A stretch of DNA of 64,000 bases, from the NCBI GenBank assembly GCA_947475165.1, contig CANJLD010000010.1:62001-126000 (forward strand), read 5' to 3'. Both the position numbers and the translations under genes were made by a program. Below the pieces are notes generated by a model that was given only the letters and a program-made list of their open reading frames with translations, did no database searches and was not told the DNA's origin. Shown one piece after another: positions 35,251 through 44,311 of this stretch. The stretch is from Bacteroidota bacterium (GTDB lineage Bacteria; Bacteroidota; Bacteroidia; Chitinophagales; LD1). Position 1 is the first letter of the stretch. Each line of letters begins with the position of its first letter.

Positions 35251-36186
35251 ATGAAAATTACAGTAGTAGGTGCAGGTGCAGTAGGCGCAACAGTTGCCGA
35301 TAACATTGCCCGCAGAGAACTTTGCCATGAATTAGTATTGGTAGATATTAAAGAAGGAATTGCCGAAGGGAAAGCAATGGATATGAACCAGACTGCTACT
35401 TTGCTTGGGTTTGATACCAAGGTGGTTGGCTCTACTAATGACTATACAAAAACAGCCGGCAGCGATGTGGCTGTTATTACTTCGGGTATTCCGCGCAAGC
35501 CTGGGATGACCCGCGAAGAATTGATTGGCACTAATGCTTCTATTGTAAAAACTGTAGCTGAAAATCTTTTAAAACATTCTCCGAACATCATTATTGTAGT
35601 TATCAGCAACCCAATGGATACTATGACATATCTGGCATTGAAATCGACCGGATTACCTAAGAATCGTATTATAGGAATGGGCGGAATTCTTGACAGCTCG
35701 CGCTTTAAATATTATTTGACTCAGGCTTTGGGTTGCTCGGCTTCTGATTTACACGCAGTAGTTGTTGGCGGACACGGTGATACTACTATGATTCCTTTAA
35801 CACGTCTTGCTACATTGAACGGCAATCCGGTTTCGAATACTTTAGATGCCGAAGCATTAAAGAAAGTAGCGGCTGATACTATGATTGGTGGTGCTACATT
35901 GACTAAGTTGATTGGAACTTCTGCCTGGTATGCCCCGGGTGCCGCGGGAGCTGCATTAGTAGAAAGCATTGTGCGAGATGAAAAGAAAGTTTTCGCTTGT
36001 TGTGTTTCGCTGGAAGGTGAATACGGACAAAATGATATTTGCTTAGGCGTGCCGGTAGTAATTGGCAAGAACGGCTGGGAAAAAATTATTGATTACAAAC
36101 TGAATGCTGAAGAGCAGGCAGAGTTTAATAAAAGTGCAGATGCTGTTCGCAGTATGAACAGCGTACTCAGCACTTTGACGTTGTAA
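35251..36186 (+). CDS. mdh: Malate dehydrogenase (LDH-like type)
   Basis: A 311-residue enzyme that oxidises malate to oxaloacetate with NAD in the TCA cycle. Visible: GAGAVGATVA dinucleotide motif (7-16), Asp32 for NAD specificity, substrate arginines Arg82 and Arg88 (GIPRKPGMTREEL), catalytic Asp148 and Arg151 (LDSSRF), and catalytic His175 (VGGHGDTTM). Length fits the LDH-like MDH group common in Bacteroidota. Clear promoter and terminator on both sides show a single-gene unit. Confidence 0.96.
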   Translation: MKITVVGAGAVGATVADNIARRELCHELVLVDIKEGIAEGKAMDMNQTATLLGFDTKVVGSTNDYTKTAGSDVAVITSGIPRKPGMTREELIGTNASIVKTVAENLLKHSPNIIIVVISNPMDTMTYLALKSTGLPKNRIIGMGGILDSSRFKYYLTQALGCSASDLHAVVVGGHGDTTMIPLTRLATLNGNPVSNTLDAEALKKVAADTMIGGATLTKLIGTSAWYAPGAAGAALVESIVRDEKKVFACCVSLEGEYGQNDICLGVPVVIGKNGWEKIIDYKLNAEEQAEFNKSADAVRSMNSVLSTLTL

Positions 36187-36225
36187 TTTTTTGATGCGGA
36201 TAACACCAACAAAGGCAAAAACATA

Positions 36226-36256
36226 AAAAGTCTCTTACCACCGTAAGGGACTTTTT
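36226..36256 (+). terminator. Rho-independent terminator of mdh
   Basis: Arms aaaagtctcttac and gtaagggactttt (one G-T mismatch) with a 4-nt loop and a T run. Confidence 0.88.
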
Positions 36257-36268
36257 TATTTTCGGCAG

Positions 36269-36697
36269 ATGAAGAAGAAAAAAATTCCCGTTAAAATTAT
36301 TCTTGAAGCATTAGATGCTACCGGTTATCACTTATTTGTAAACGTAACTGTAAACAATAAACGCTGTCGCTTTTTAATTGACACAGGTGCATCGCATAGT
36401 GTGGTTGACAAAGCTTATTTTGAAAAACATTTTGATAAGAAGAGTTTGAAAACTGTAAAGCAAGCAACCACCGGCTTGCATAGTTCAACCACCGAATCGC
36501 ATTTTGGAAAGATAAAAGAGATGAAGATTGGCAGCCTTTTGGTAAAGAACTTTACCGCAGCAGCAATTGATCTTGCTCACGTAAACCGCACTTACAAGAC
36601 TTTAAAGAAACCTGCTATTCATGGCATACTCGGCTCTGATTTGATGCTGAAGTATAAAATGAAAATAAATTACGAAATGCTGAGGATTGAGTTTTAG
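36269..36697 (+). CDS. Retropepsin-like aspartic protease
   Basis: A 142-residue protein whose active-site Asp38 lies in FLIDTGASHSVV, followed by a flap-like segment (TTGLHSSTTE) and the second conserved turn GILGSDLM. Retropepsin-like proteins of this size act as dimers. There is no signal peptide, so the protein is cytosolic or membrane-peripheral. Bacterial members are poorly known; substrate unknown. The start is the ATG 13 bp after the mdh terminator, followed by a run of four Lys. Confidence 0.85.
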   Translation: MKKKKIPVKIILEALDATGYHLFVNVTVNNKRCRFLIDTGASHSVVDKAYFEKHFDKKSLKTVKQATTGLHSSTTESHFGKIKEMKIGSLLVKNFTAAAIDLAHVNRTYKTLKKPAIHGILGSDLMLKYKMKINYEMLRIEF

Positions 36698-36717
36698 AAA
36701 CTCCACTCGGTTCGCTT

Positions 36718-38553
36718 TCATTTTCCGTCTTTCTTCAACAATACATAACCATTCACTGAACTTACTTCTACCGAGGTATCGGTGAGCTTTGAGTAGAATG
36801 AATCAAAGAGCAGTTTTATCTTGTTGCTACGCAAATCGGTAGCCTCGAAAGTTAAGTCTGCCGGTTTTGCATTGTTGTAATTATTGTATTTGTTGTACGG
36901 CAACTCTCTTAGCTTTTTTGCAATGCTATCTAATTGCAATTCAAATTGCTTTTCGCCTTTTACATAAAAGGTCATTTTGTTTTCATCGAGTTTAGTAAAA
37001 CTTTCACTTTTCTTTTCATCTCCATCTTGATACTGCCCGCCATTAGTAAAATGGTAAATATGGTCGTAACCTGAGACATCAACGCCCTCTATATAGTTCA
37101 GTTGCTCGCAATATACATTAAAGCTCAGGTCTGCTTCGCCTTCATCACGATAGTTGGCATAACCATGGATGCCTATGCATTTCTTTATAGCATAGGTTTT
37201 TTCGTACCTGCGGCTTAATGAATCATTAAATATTTGCTTTTGGCAATCTGCGTTGAACCAATCTTTCATACCATCAAAGTTGTGTGCAGAGTTTAAGTAA
37301 TCGAGAATGGAGTTTATCTGGTTAAGGTCTTTGATGGTTATCTTCTCTGCCTCTTTTTCAGATAGCATGGCAATTTTATTTCCTGCAAACGCTCCGCTCT
37401 TTTCTAACAAAAGATGTAGGCGTTTTAGCTGACTGCGTTCAGACACGCTGAACATTCCCCACGGGCCAAAGCAACTACCGAATATAAACAGACAGAGTGT
37501 AAGCGGAATGAGAATGATGTTTTTGGTTTTACTGAAAATAAAGTAAAGCGTAATGATGGCTAGCCAAGTACCTAGCATGGCAACTATGTATCGCTCAATG
37601 GTAACACCATAAGCCGAAATGCGAATACCGATGGCAATGAACAGCAAGACAATCAACGGCACTAAGCTGAAGTAATAAAAGCGCGAGAATGTTTTAATCC
37701 ATTTATTTTCTTCTTCGTTGCGGATAGGATACACCAACAAGAGAGAAAGAATACCGGTAACCGAAAAACCGAGTATCAAGTTTGCCACCCAGCCTTTCGG
37801 CAAACTCATTTGAACTAGAATTTTAGCTGTGTATGCATATAAGATGAGTAGATAAATAGTAACCAGCGGAATTAAAACATACTGTGTAAATATCTTCAAT
37901 CCTTTCGGGTAAGACTTTTCTTCGTTCAGCCTGTTTACCGGTTCGGCAATTCCACCCAAGAAAAAGATGGTGTTGAACATTCCTGAAATTACAATCCAGA
38001 GGTCGCCATAAATTTCACCGGCAAAATCTACGTTGAACAATTGGTCTACCGCCAATATGGCACCGGCTAAACCCAGGTACAGCACCGTACTATACAAAGC
38101 CGCAGTAAGAAAACGCAGAAACAATTGCTTATTGAATTGCCAAAAACCATTCAGTTCATCTTCCACAAAAAATGCAGAGAACGCCACCAGTAAGTGCAGC
38201 CCTGCACTCCAAAAAAAGAAACGATAGAAGATGGGACCTTCGTTAGTATTTAAACCACTGATTGAAAAATAAAATTGCACCAGCACAAACAATGCAGAGA
38301 GAAGAGCAATAAATTTAAAAGAGGATTTAGCCAATGTGCGCTCACAAAAAATATAAACGGCAAAGAACAAGGGTAAGCCCAGCGAACTCACCATCATTAT
38401 TTTTGATAGTGTTTCTGTTTGATAGTCTCCACGGTATTGAAAGAGCATAATACCGGCAACCGTTCCTGTAAGAGCTGACAGTATTACAAATGGAAAACGT
38501 TTGGTAATATGTAGCAGTGAGCTAACAAGCAGTTGTACCGATGGGAGTTTCAT
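36718..38553 (-). CDS. DUF4153 membrane protein
   Basis: A 611-residue protein. The N-terminal 380 residues hold about 11-12 hydrophobic helices with the DUF4153 pattern (ILSALTGTVAGIML near the start, FFLGGIAEPVNRLNEEKSYPKGLKIFTQYVLIPL in the middle). The C-terminal 230 residues are soluble and mixed alpha/beta. Its function is unknown; some relatives lie in sensory or envelope settings. It is convergent with the retropepsin gene (20 bp between stops). Confidence 0.82.
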   Translation of the reverse strand: MKLPSVQLLVSSLLHITKRFPFVILSALTGTVAGIMLFQYRGDYQTETLSKIMMVSSLGLPLFFAVYIFCERTLAKSSFKFIALLSALFVLVQFYFSISGLNTNEGPIFYRFFFWSAGLHLLVAFSAFFVEDELNGFWQFNKQLFLRFLTAALYSTVLYLGLAGAILAVDQLFNVDFAGEIYGDLWIVISGMFNTIFFLGGIAEPVNRLNEEKSYPKGLKIFTQYVLIPLVTIYLLILYAYTAKILVQMSLPKGWVANLILGFSVTGILSLLLVYPIRNEEENKWIKTFSRFYYFSLVPLIVLLFIAIGIRISAYGVTIERYIVAMLGTWLAIITLYFIFSKTKNIILIPLTLCLFIFGSCFGPWGMFSVSERSQLKRLHLLLEKSGAFAGNKIAMLSEKEAEKITIKDLNQINSILDYLNSAHNFDGMKDWFNADCQKQIFNDSLSRRYEKTYAIKKCIGIHGYANYRDEGEADLSFNVYCEQLNYIEGVDVSGYDHIYHFTNGGQYQDGDEKKSESFTKLDENKMTFYVKGEKQFELQLDSIAKKLRELPYNKYNNYNNAKPADLTFEATDLRSNKIKLLFDSFYSKLTDTSVEVSSVNGYVLLKKDGK

Positions 38554-38644
38554 GGAGTAGGTTTTTGCACTTGTAAAGGTATTAAAACACCATACAGATA
38601 CTATATAGCAAGTTGCACTTACGCTCTACTCTTAGATCTTTGTT

Positions 38645-40177
38645 TTATTTAGGTGTTACCTCCAGCAGTTTTACCTCGCGCGATACATTTTCATAATCTA
38701 CGGCTTTCTCTACGGTTAGCATAACCTTCCCTTCGCTGTTCGGGTAAACGTTTTCCATGCAGGTAAAAAAATCGCTGGAGGTGTTCACTACCTTTTTGGT
38801 TTCAGGTTCGCTCCCATCTGCATTTAAACGGGTACATTGCAAATTCATATTGTGCTCTTCATCGGCTTCCCAATCGGCATTGTAAAAAAGGTAAGCATCG
38901 TTGCCCTTAGCGTATCCCTTTAATGAAAAGGCATAGCAAACGGTTGAACTTATTTGCTTTTTAGGTATAAAGTGCTGTGCGGTTACATTCATGTTATCAT
39001 CTATCCGGTAGGCAATCATGTAATTCCTTTCAATGGAAGGTGCTTTACTCTTATCTGCATTGGCAATAGTATCGCTGTATTCAGCGAGCAGCATAAAATT
39101 TTTACCGGATAGCGGAAGCACCTGTTGTATTTTAAGGTTAGAAAACTCCTTGCCTTTTTTAAACGTATTAGCAGCCGCAATTTGTGGAATGAACTTGGCA
39201 TTAGGAGTTATCTCCCGCTGACCGGTTACGGTTAAGTTCTCATCGAATTTAATCAGTGCGATTCCTTTCAGTGCTTTATCCTGCGCACTGCTGAAGAAAT
39301 CGTATGCAACAATTACTTCGCCACTGTTTAATGCGGTTACAATAGGGTCACAAAAGTATTTGCCGGGCTGTGAAATGAGTTCGAACGGTGCGGCTTTATC
39401 ATCACTGTTTTTACCCACCGAAAAGAAATAATATTTCAACTGACCTTTTACAGCCGTGCTTTGCGAAAGCGTAATAACATCTTCCCGCACTTTGGTTTCA
39501 ATCAGCATCAGGCCGCTGTTGTTTACGCTCATCGTTACAAACTTCAGATACTCCTTCATCGTTTTAAAGTCGAAGGTTTTGGAGAATACCTCACCGGTGG
39601 TGTTATCGGTTATCATCACCTTATACCTTTGTTGTTTGTAATAAGGTTTAAAAAGAATAGCGGTCTTGCTCCTGTCAGGGCTTTCGGAAATTTCGATGGA
39701 AGATGGCGCGAAATAATCATCCTCTTCATTAAATACGGTTACCGGTTCACCGGCAGGCAATAATGTATTAGGGTCGTAATCCTGCCGCATGATAACCGGC
39801 AGTTGTCTACGCCCATCGCGTTTATCGAGCAATACAGTTACATCTTCGCGTTTACCGCATTTAGCATAGAAGAGCGAAACTTTATTATTCACAAAAGCAG
39901 CTTTCAGATAAAGCGTCTTCTCTCCGAAAGAAGGATACGATTCAGAAATCTTACCTGCTTTAAAACTCTGTGCGTATTTGAAAATTTTATAGCGCGGTGG
40001 CTTGTTGAGTGTGCCGGGTGTTTCAAAACCTATTACGTACCACGAACCTTTGTAGTCGCCTAATACTTCAATACCAGGCTGGTCAATAACTGAACTTGTT
40101 TTAATATCGTAACCGGTGGCGAAAAGGTGTGTGAAAAGAAAACCGGTAAAAATTGCTGTAAGTATTTTTTTGAGCAT
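38645..40177 (-). CDS. Secreted protein of unknown function
   Basis: A 510-residue protein with a signal peptide (about 1-20, HLFA-T). It consists of many short beta-strand segments with YxxxF and GxxY patterns, compatible with a beta-propeller or beta-solenoid. I see no catalytic motif, no T9SS sorting domain and no lipobox. It lies 17 bp downstream of the HMA-DUF4396 gene on the same strand and may be co-transcribed with it. Confidence 0.7.
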   Translation of the reverse strand: MLKKILTAIFTGFLFTHLFATGYDIKTSSVIDQPGIEVLGDYKGSWYVIGFETPGTLNKPPRYKIFKYAQSFKAGKISESYPSFGEKTLYLKAAFVNNKVSLFYAKCGKREDVTVLLDKRDGRRQLPVIMRQDYDPNTLLPAGEPVTVFNEEDDYFAPSSIEISESPDRSKTAILFKPYYKQQRYKVMITDNTTGEVFSKTFDFKTMKEYLKFVTMSVNNSGLMLIETKVREDVITLSQSTAVKGQLKYYFFSVGKNSDDKAAPFELISQPGKYFCDPIVTALNSGEVIVAYDFFSSAQDKALKGIALIKFDENLTVTGQREITPNAKFIPQIAAANTFKKGKEFSNLKIQQVLPLSGKNFMLLAEYSDTIANADKSKAPSIERNYMIAYRIDDNMNVTAQHFIPKKQISSTVCYAFSLKGYAKGNDAYLFYNADWEADEEHNMNLQCTRLNADGSEPETKKVVNTSSDFFTCMENVYPNSEGKVMLTVEKAVDYENVSREVKLLEVTPK

Positions 40178-40194
40178 ACGTTTTCTTATTCGTA

Positions 40195-40908
40195 TTAGTG
40201 GCAGGCTTTGTTATACTTTTTAAGCTTGTAATAATTATACGGCAAAGGCACAAGAAAGCCAGCCACCGATGCTACCGCAAACGCCAACCAGTATTTGGGA
40301 GAATTGAATGCCGCCTTACCACCGGTCACCATAAAATCAGAAGCGTTCATGGCTATTTCCATTGTTACCATGCTGATGAACGACATGGAGAAAGCTGTAG
40401 TAAAAGCATTTTTCCAATCAAAACTTTCACGCACTTTAAGAATGATGGTTTCAAGCAACACCGATGTGCACAAACCCGATACAGTAGCCAAAGACATTTG
40501 CGTAAGCATAGATGTGTGCGGGTAATATGCTTGCAAAAAAATAATGGTTCCGAAATCTCCAATGCTGCAACCTATTAAGCAGTTGAGTGTGTTGAAAGAA
40601 GCGCGTTTCCATTTATCTATATCGTTCCAAAACCCGACCGTTGACGATTGACCATTGACCATTGAGCCAATGGGAGGAAGTTCAGTAGATACTGTTTCTG
40701 TTTCTTCCAGAATATCATAACCGGCTTGCTGAAGAAGTTCGGTTACATCTTCTTTACTCAACTCCTCTCCTGCTGCTGTAATTGTTTTTACCGGTTTACT
40801 CAAATCAACTTTCCATTCATTAATCTTTAACGAAGAATTGAAGAAAGGCTTTATGCTTTCGACACATCCGGCACAATGAAGCGTGGTTGGCAGAACTATT
40901 GTATTCAT
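40195..40908 (-). CDS. HMA domain fused to DUF4396 membrane domain
   Basis: A 237-residue protein. Residues 1-70 form a heavy-metal-associated domain with the site LHCAGCV (Cys12, Cys15). A linker (about 75-90) is encoded by heptamer repeats. Residues 95-237 match DUF4396: WKRASFNTLNCLIGCSIGDFGTI, then three to four membrane helices, and a final KACH. DUF4396 proteins are thought to move or sense copper because of such HMA fusions. The C-terminal Cys-His may add a ligand. It is 1-2 bp from the M20 peptidase gene and probably shares its transcript. Confidence 0.85.
   Translation of the reverse strand: MNTIVLPTTLHCAGCVESIKPFFNSSLKINEWKVDLSKPVKTITAAGEELSKEDVTELLQQAGYDILEETETVSTELPPIGSMVNGQSSTVGFWNDIDKWKRASFNTLNCLIGCSIGDFGTIIFLQAYYPHTSMLTQMSLATVSGLCTSVLLETIILKVRESFDWKNAFTTAFSMSFISMVTMEIAMNASDFMVTGGKAAFNSPKYWLAFAVASVAGFLVPLPYNYYKLKKYNKACH
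40636..40663. repeat. Heptamer tandem repeat in the HMA-DUF4396 linker
   Basis: Four 7-bp units: gaccgtt, gacgatt, gaccatt twice. They lie exactly in the interdomain linker. Confidence 0.82.
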
Positions 40909-40909
40909 C

Positions 40910-42286
40910 TTAACTTTCCTTACTCATTTCTGCAAAGTTCTGATAAAAATACGGGAGTGTTTCTATGCCTTTGTAATAATTAAACAATCCGTATTTCTCG
41001 TTTGGCGAGTGAATAGCATCGCTGTCTAAGCCAAAGCCGAACAGCACTGACTTTATACCCAACACTTTCTCGAACATGGTAACAATAGGAATACTGCCAC
41101 CGGTGCGCAGCGGTATAGGTGTTTTGCCAAAAGTTGTTTCCATAGCTTTGGAAGCTGCTTTGTAGGCTATAGAATCGGTCGGGGTAACAGCAGCCTCACC
41201 ACCATGATGCGGCATTACTTTTACTTTAACCGATGCCGGTGCAATCTTTTTGAAATGCGCTTCGAACAATTGCATGATGGCTTCGCTCTTTTGGTTCGGC
41301 ACTAAGCGCATCGAGATTTTTGCATAGGCTTTTGACGGAAGAACTGTCTTTGCCCCCTGACCGGTGTAGCCTCCCCATATTCCGTTTACATCGAGCGTAG
41401 GACGGATAGAAACTCTTTCGAGCGTTGAATACCCTTTCTCGCCCAACACATCATTTATATCTAAGTGCGCTTTGTAGTCGTTCAAATTAAACGGGGCGTT
41501 TGCCATGGCATCGCGCTCCTCTTTGCTTACTTCATCTACATTATCGTAAAAGCCCGGAATGGTAACACGTCTGTCTTTATCGTGCAGCGAGGCAATCATA
41601 TCGCAGAGAATATTGATAGGGTTTGCCACCGCACCGCCATACACACCGCTGTGCAAATCGCGGTTGGGTCCGGTTACTTCTACTTCTACATAACTTAAAC
41701 CGCGCAGACCGGTGGTAATACTCGGCACATCGTTGCTTATCATCGAAGTATCGGAAATCAAAATTACATCGGCTTTAATTTTCTCTTTGTTCGCTATGGC
41801 AAAGGTTTCAAGGTTTACCGAGCCTACTTCTTCTTCGCCCTCTATCATAAACTTTACGTTGCAGGGCAGGGCGTTATTCTTCATCATCATCTCAAAAGCC
41901 TTTACGTGCATATACATCTGCCCTTTATCATCGCAGGCACCGCGGGCGTATATGTTGCCGTCTTTCACCACCGGTTCAAAAGGAGGGGAGTTCCACAGGT
42001 CTAAAGGGTCAGCGGGCTGCACATCGTAGTGGCCGTAAACCAATACGGTGGGCAGCTTTGCATCTATTATCTTTTCGCCATACACCACCGGGTAGCCCTT
42101 GGTGGGCATTACCTCTACTTTATCTGCACCGGCATTTTTTAATTGCGCTGCCACAAACTGCGCGGCACGGTTTACATCGGGGGCATATTGCGCATCGGCA
42201 CTTATAGATGGTATGCGGAGAAGGTCGAGTAACTCGTTCAGGAAACGCTCTTTGTTTTGCTCAAGGTATGGTTGTAGTTGCTGCAT
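40910..42286 (-). CDS. M20-family dipeptidase/carboxypeptidase
   Basis: A 458-residue co-catalytic zinc peptidase. Metal and catalytic residues are His86 and Asp88 (YGHYDVQP), Asp119 (ARGACDDKGQ), Glu151/Glu152 (IEGEEEVGS), a later Asp (ISDTSM) and a C-terminal His (DSDAIHSPNE). A dimerisation domain (about 200-360) includes DLHSGVYGGAVANP. It is CNDP/DapE-like dipeptidase type. No signal peptide, so it acts in the cytosol on peptides. It heads a minus-strand run with HMA-DUF4396. Confidence 0.92.
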   Translation of the reverse strand: MQQLQPYLEQNKERFLNELLDLLRIPSISADAQYAPDVNRAAQFVAAQLKNAGADKVEVMPTKGYPVVYGEKIIDAKLPTVLVYGHYDVQPADPLDLWNSPPFEPVVKDGNIYARGACDDKGQMYMHVKAFEMMMKNNALPCNVKFMIEGEEEVGSVNLETFAIANKEKIKADVILISDTSMISNDVPSITTGLRGLSYVEVEVTGPNRDLHSGVYGGAVANPINILCDMIASLHDKDRRVTIPGFYDNVDEVSKEERDAMANAPFNLNDYKAHLDINDVLGEKGYSTLERVSIRPTLDVNGIWGGYTGQGAKTVLPSKAYAKISMRLVPNQKSEAIMQLFEAHFKKIAPASVKVKVMPHHGGEAAVTPTDSIAYKAASKAMETTFGKTPIPLRTGGSIPIVTMFEKVLGIKSVLFGFGLDSDAIHSPNEKYGLFNYYKGIETLPYFYQNFAEMSKES

Positions 42287-42487
42287 GTTTTTGTTTTGGT
42301 GGGGCGAAAATAGAAAAGCTTAGGAGTAGAGAACCCTATGTTTTATAGTATGGGCGTTCGGGCGGGCTTTCGCTGCAATCTTTTTAACCACGCAAAAGCT
42401 AAGCATAAAAAGGATTTACGCTCTATCCCTAACGCAAACAGCCGAATACAAATGCCCGGCTGCATTCTTGCGTCAGTTAGTGAATTG

Positions 42488-42991
42488 TCATTTTAAATAT
42501 GAAATGATTCCCGTATTATCAGGTGTTATCACAATCTTTTTTCCATTCTTTAAAGTAATAAGAATGTGATTTTTATCTTGTGTACCGTACAAAACAAAAT
42601 TACCTAAAAGAGGTGATCTAAATTTTCCCCAATAACCAAATAAACCCCCACTACCTAAAGTCCTTACGGCTCCCTTAAGTTGTTCATTTTGTAACACTTC
42701 GATTGAAGATATTTCTCCCTTTTTAAATTCCTTTTTATAAAAAGGACCCAATATTTTCAGACTGTCATTATCTACTTCATATCTTGAAACACTAAAACCG
42801 TAGGCACATATACTTGCTACCAAAAGGAAGATACTTAAAAAGAAAAGTAAAGATAAAGTCCAAAAACTATTTCCCAATTTGTAGTATACGAATATTTTTC
42901 TGCCCAAAATAGCTAAGGACAGAATTATTACTGCTAGGCAAAAAACAGTAGTAAGTTGTGTTTGTAAATCAAATGAAGCCTTAAAATTCAT
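42488..42991 (-). CDS. Small membrane protein with PH-like C-terminal domain
   Basis: A 167-residue protein with two helices (about 12-30 and 43-65), then a beta-rich domain (about 70-165) containing FKKGEISSIEVLQN and GKKIVITPDNTGIISYL, similar to bacterial PH-type domains. Function unknown. Copy A of the island palindrome lies 30 bp upstream of its start. The gene contains no ACCGGT site, unlike most genes here, and about 200 bp of nondescript sequence separates it from the M20 gene. Confidence 0.7.
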   Translation of the reverse strand: MNFKASFDLQTQLTTVFCLAVIILSLAILGRKIFVYYKLGNSFWTLSLLFFLSIFLLVASICAYGFSVSRYEVDNDSLKILGPFYKKEFKKGEISSIEVLQNEQLKGAVRTLGSGGLFGYWGKFRSPLLGNFVLYGTQDKNHILITLKNGKKIVITPDNTGIISYLK

Positions 42992-43020
42992 GGTATTCTA
43001 TTATATTAAACATTACCCCT

Positions 43021-43048
43021 CGCAGAGTCTCCGTCTCGGGACTCTGCG
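43021..43048. repeat. REP palindrome copy A
   Basis: Arms cgcagagtc / gactctgcg with the 10-nt centre tccgtctcgg. The surrounding 46 nt (43011-43056) are identical to copy D. Confidence 0.9.
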
Positions 43049-43075
43049 TGATTGAACGGCAAACTATTCTGTTTT

Positions 43076-43660
43076 CTATACATTGGATAAATCTATATTA
43101 TTTAACTCGCCTACATGCATTACCTCATACGCTGTGTGTTTACCATCGTAGTAAAAGCCCGCAGAGCTATGCTCATAGGCTGACGGATGTTCAGCTAAAT
43201 TCCATTTACCGGTGCAGGGGTTGTTGTGTATGTATTGGAGTTTTGTGGTAAGCATACTATCGCTGATACATTCTTTACAATCGAAAGATGGTTGAAACAC
43301 CTGATGCAGTTTGCCGCGCTTTTTGTCGGTGTTGTTAACTCCGGCTTTTAGTTGATTGAGAATGCCGGTATTGTTTTGTTGAGTTAGCTGTTCAATAATG
43401 CCGTAAGCTAAAAACCGTTTTCCGTTTCCTACCCTGGTGTTGATGCTTTGTCCGGTGTTTCGGAATGCGATGACTGCATGAAGATGGTTGGGCATGATAA
43501 CATAACCTATGATGTGGTTTCCTTTTTCTTTAAGATAGTTGAACCATGTGTAAACGAGGTGGTAGCTGTTGGTGGTTTGGAACAGGGGCAACCAGTTATA
43601 GCAGGTGAGGGTGATGAAGTAAACGCCATTATTGAATGGTTGTTTGAAGCGGACTGTCAT
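43076..43660 (-). CDS. REP-associated tyrosine transposase (RAYT, Y1_Tnp family)
   Basis: A 194-residue protein starting MTVRFKQPFNNGVYFITLT. It carries the HUH metal motif His59-x-His61 (MPNHLHAVI) and a C-terminal catalytic-tyrosine helix LQYIHNNP (Tyr143), the signature of IS200/IS605-like RAYTs. Such enzymes nick single-stranded REP hairpins and spread or maintain REP/REPIN sequences. It is intact, flanked by palindromes A and B, and its start codon lies inside the duplicated right-end sequence. Three further copies of the palindrome lie within 2.3 kb, so it is the likely source of the family. Confidence 0.92.
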   Translation of the reverse strand: MTVRFKQPFNNGVYFITLTCYNWLPLFQTTNSYHLVYTWFNYLKEKGNHIIGYVIMPNHLHAVIAFRNTGQSINTRVGNGKRFLAYGIIEQLTQQNNTGILNQLKAGVNNTDKKRGKLHQVFQPSFDCKECISDSMLTTKLQYIHNNPCTGKWNLAEHPSAYEHSSAGFYYDGKHTAYEVMHVGELNNIDLSNV

Positions 43661-43734
43661 GTGGGTTAAATGTAAAAATTTTTGTGGTGGGTTGGTCGTT
43701 CAGTCTCGCAGAGTCCCGAGGCGGAGACTCTGCG
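43658..43734. repeat. Right-end repeat with REP palindrome copy B
   Basis: The palindrome is at 43707-43734 (arms cgcagagtc / gactctgcg, centre ccgaggcgga, inverted relative to copy A). The first 67 bp, beginning at the RAYT start codon, match 45929-45995 with one difference, so the two genes share start codon, leader and probably promoter. Confidence 0.88.
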
Positions 43735-43783
43735 GAGGGGGAAAATCTGTTCCTTTGTTATCTTTCGTTCATTATATCACTAC

Positions 43784-44212
43784 ATGGCTAAGTTTTATTT
43801 ACTCTTTTTTTTAGTCTTACCTTCTTTTCTTTTGTTTTCACAGCAAGAAAAAACATTTCATGTTCAAAAGAGACCGAGTGTAAAAATTGCAGAGAAGGAA
43901 TTTCATCGTACATTTTTTATTTCTCTGAATAACTTTCTGTTAGATACAGGTATATCCGTTGGCGATACAATCAGAATGAAAGGCCAACGATTCCCTTTAG
44001 GAAAATGCACTTTCACTATTAGTAATAAAGGAGAAATTTTTAAAGCGGAAATGTTACAAGGCGTAGTTACACCCGCGCTTTTGATAGTCCTTAAACAAAA
44101 GCTATTCAAAAGCCCCACTGCAATTTGCTTTGCAGAAATACAAGAAGTAAAAACTACAAAAGGAGTGGTAGTAAGCAAAGGTGGGCAGGCTATTGTCAAA
44201 TTGCTGTTTTGA
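43784..44212 (+). CDS. Small exported protein of unknown function
   Basis: A 142-residue protein, started at the ATG at 43784, which gives a clean signal peptide (MAKFYLLFFLVLPSFLLFSQ). The frame is open upstream through palindrome B, but that extension has no signal-like start. The mature part is a mixed alpha/beta domain with one Cys pair (KCTFT, ICFAE) and no motif I recognise. It lies between palindromes B and C and has no ACCGGT site. Confidence 0.68.
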   Translation: MAKFYLLFFLVLPSFLLFSQQEKTFHVQKRPSVKIAEKEFHRTFFISLNNFLLDTGISVGDTIRMKGQRFPLGKCTFTISNKGEIFKAEMLQGVVTPALLIVLKQKLFKSPTAICFAEIQEVKTTKGVVVSKGGQAIVKLLF

Positions 44213-44243
44213 CCTCAACGACAGGAGAGATATCCTTACCCCT

Positions 44244-44270
44244 CGCAGAGTCCCGCCTCGGGACTCTGCG
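44244..44270. repeat. REP palindrome copy C
   Basis: Arms cgcagagtc / gactctgcg with a 9-nt centre ccgcctcgg. The arms extend outward to cccct / gagggg. An A run follows at once. Confidence 0.88.
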
Positions 44271-44311
44271 GAGGGGAAAAAAAATTTACCTTCGAAATAC
44301 AAACCTTTTTT

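Larger units (their letters stand above)
43011..43734. mobile_element. RAYT unit bounded by REP palindromes A and B
   Basis: The left end is a 46-nt sequence (43011-43056) and the right end a 77-nt sequence (43658-43734); each contains the same palindrome in opposite orientation. Both ends recur around the unrelated gene at 45212-45931. This is the structure expected of a REP-associated transposase with its REP pair. Confidence 0.75.

Noticed and set aside
43682-43783. Upstream extension of the gene at 43784
   Set aside because: It reads through REP palindrome B, and the later ATG gives a proper signal peptide.
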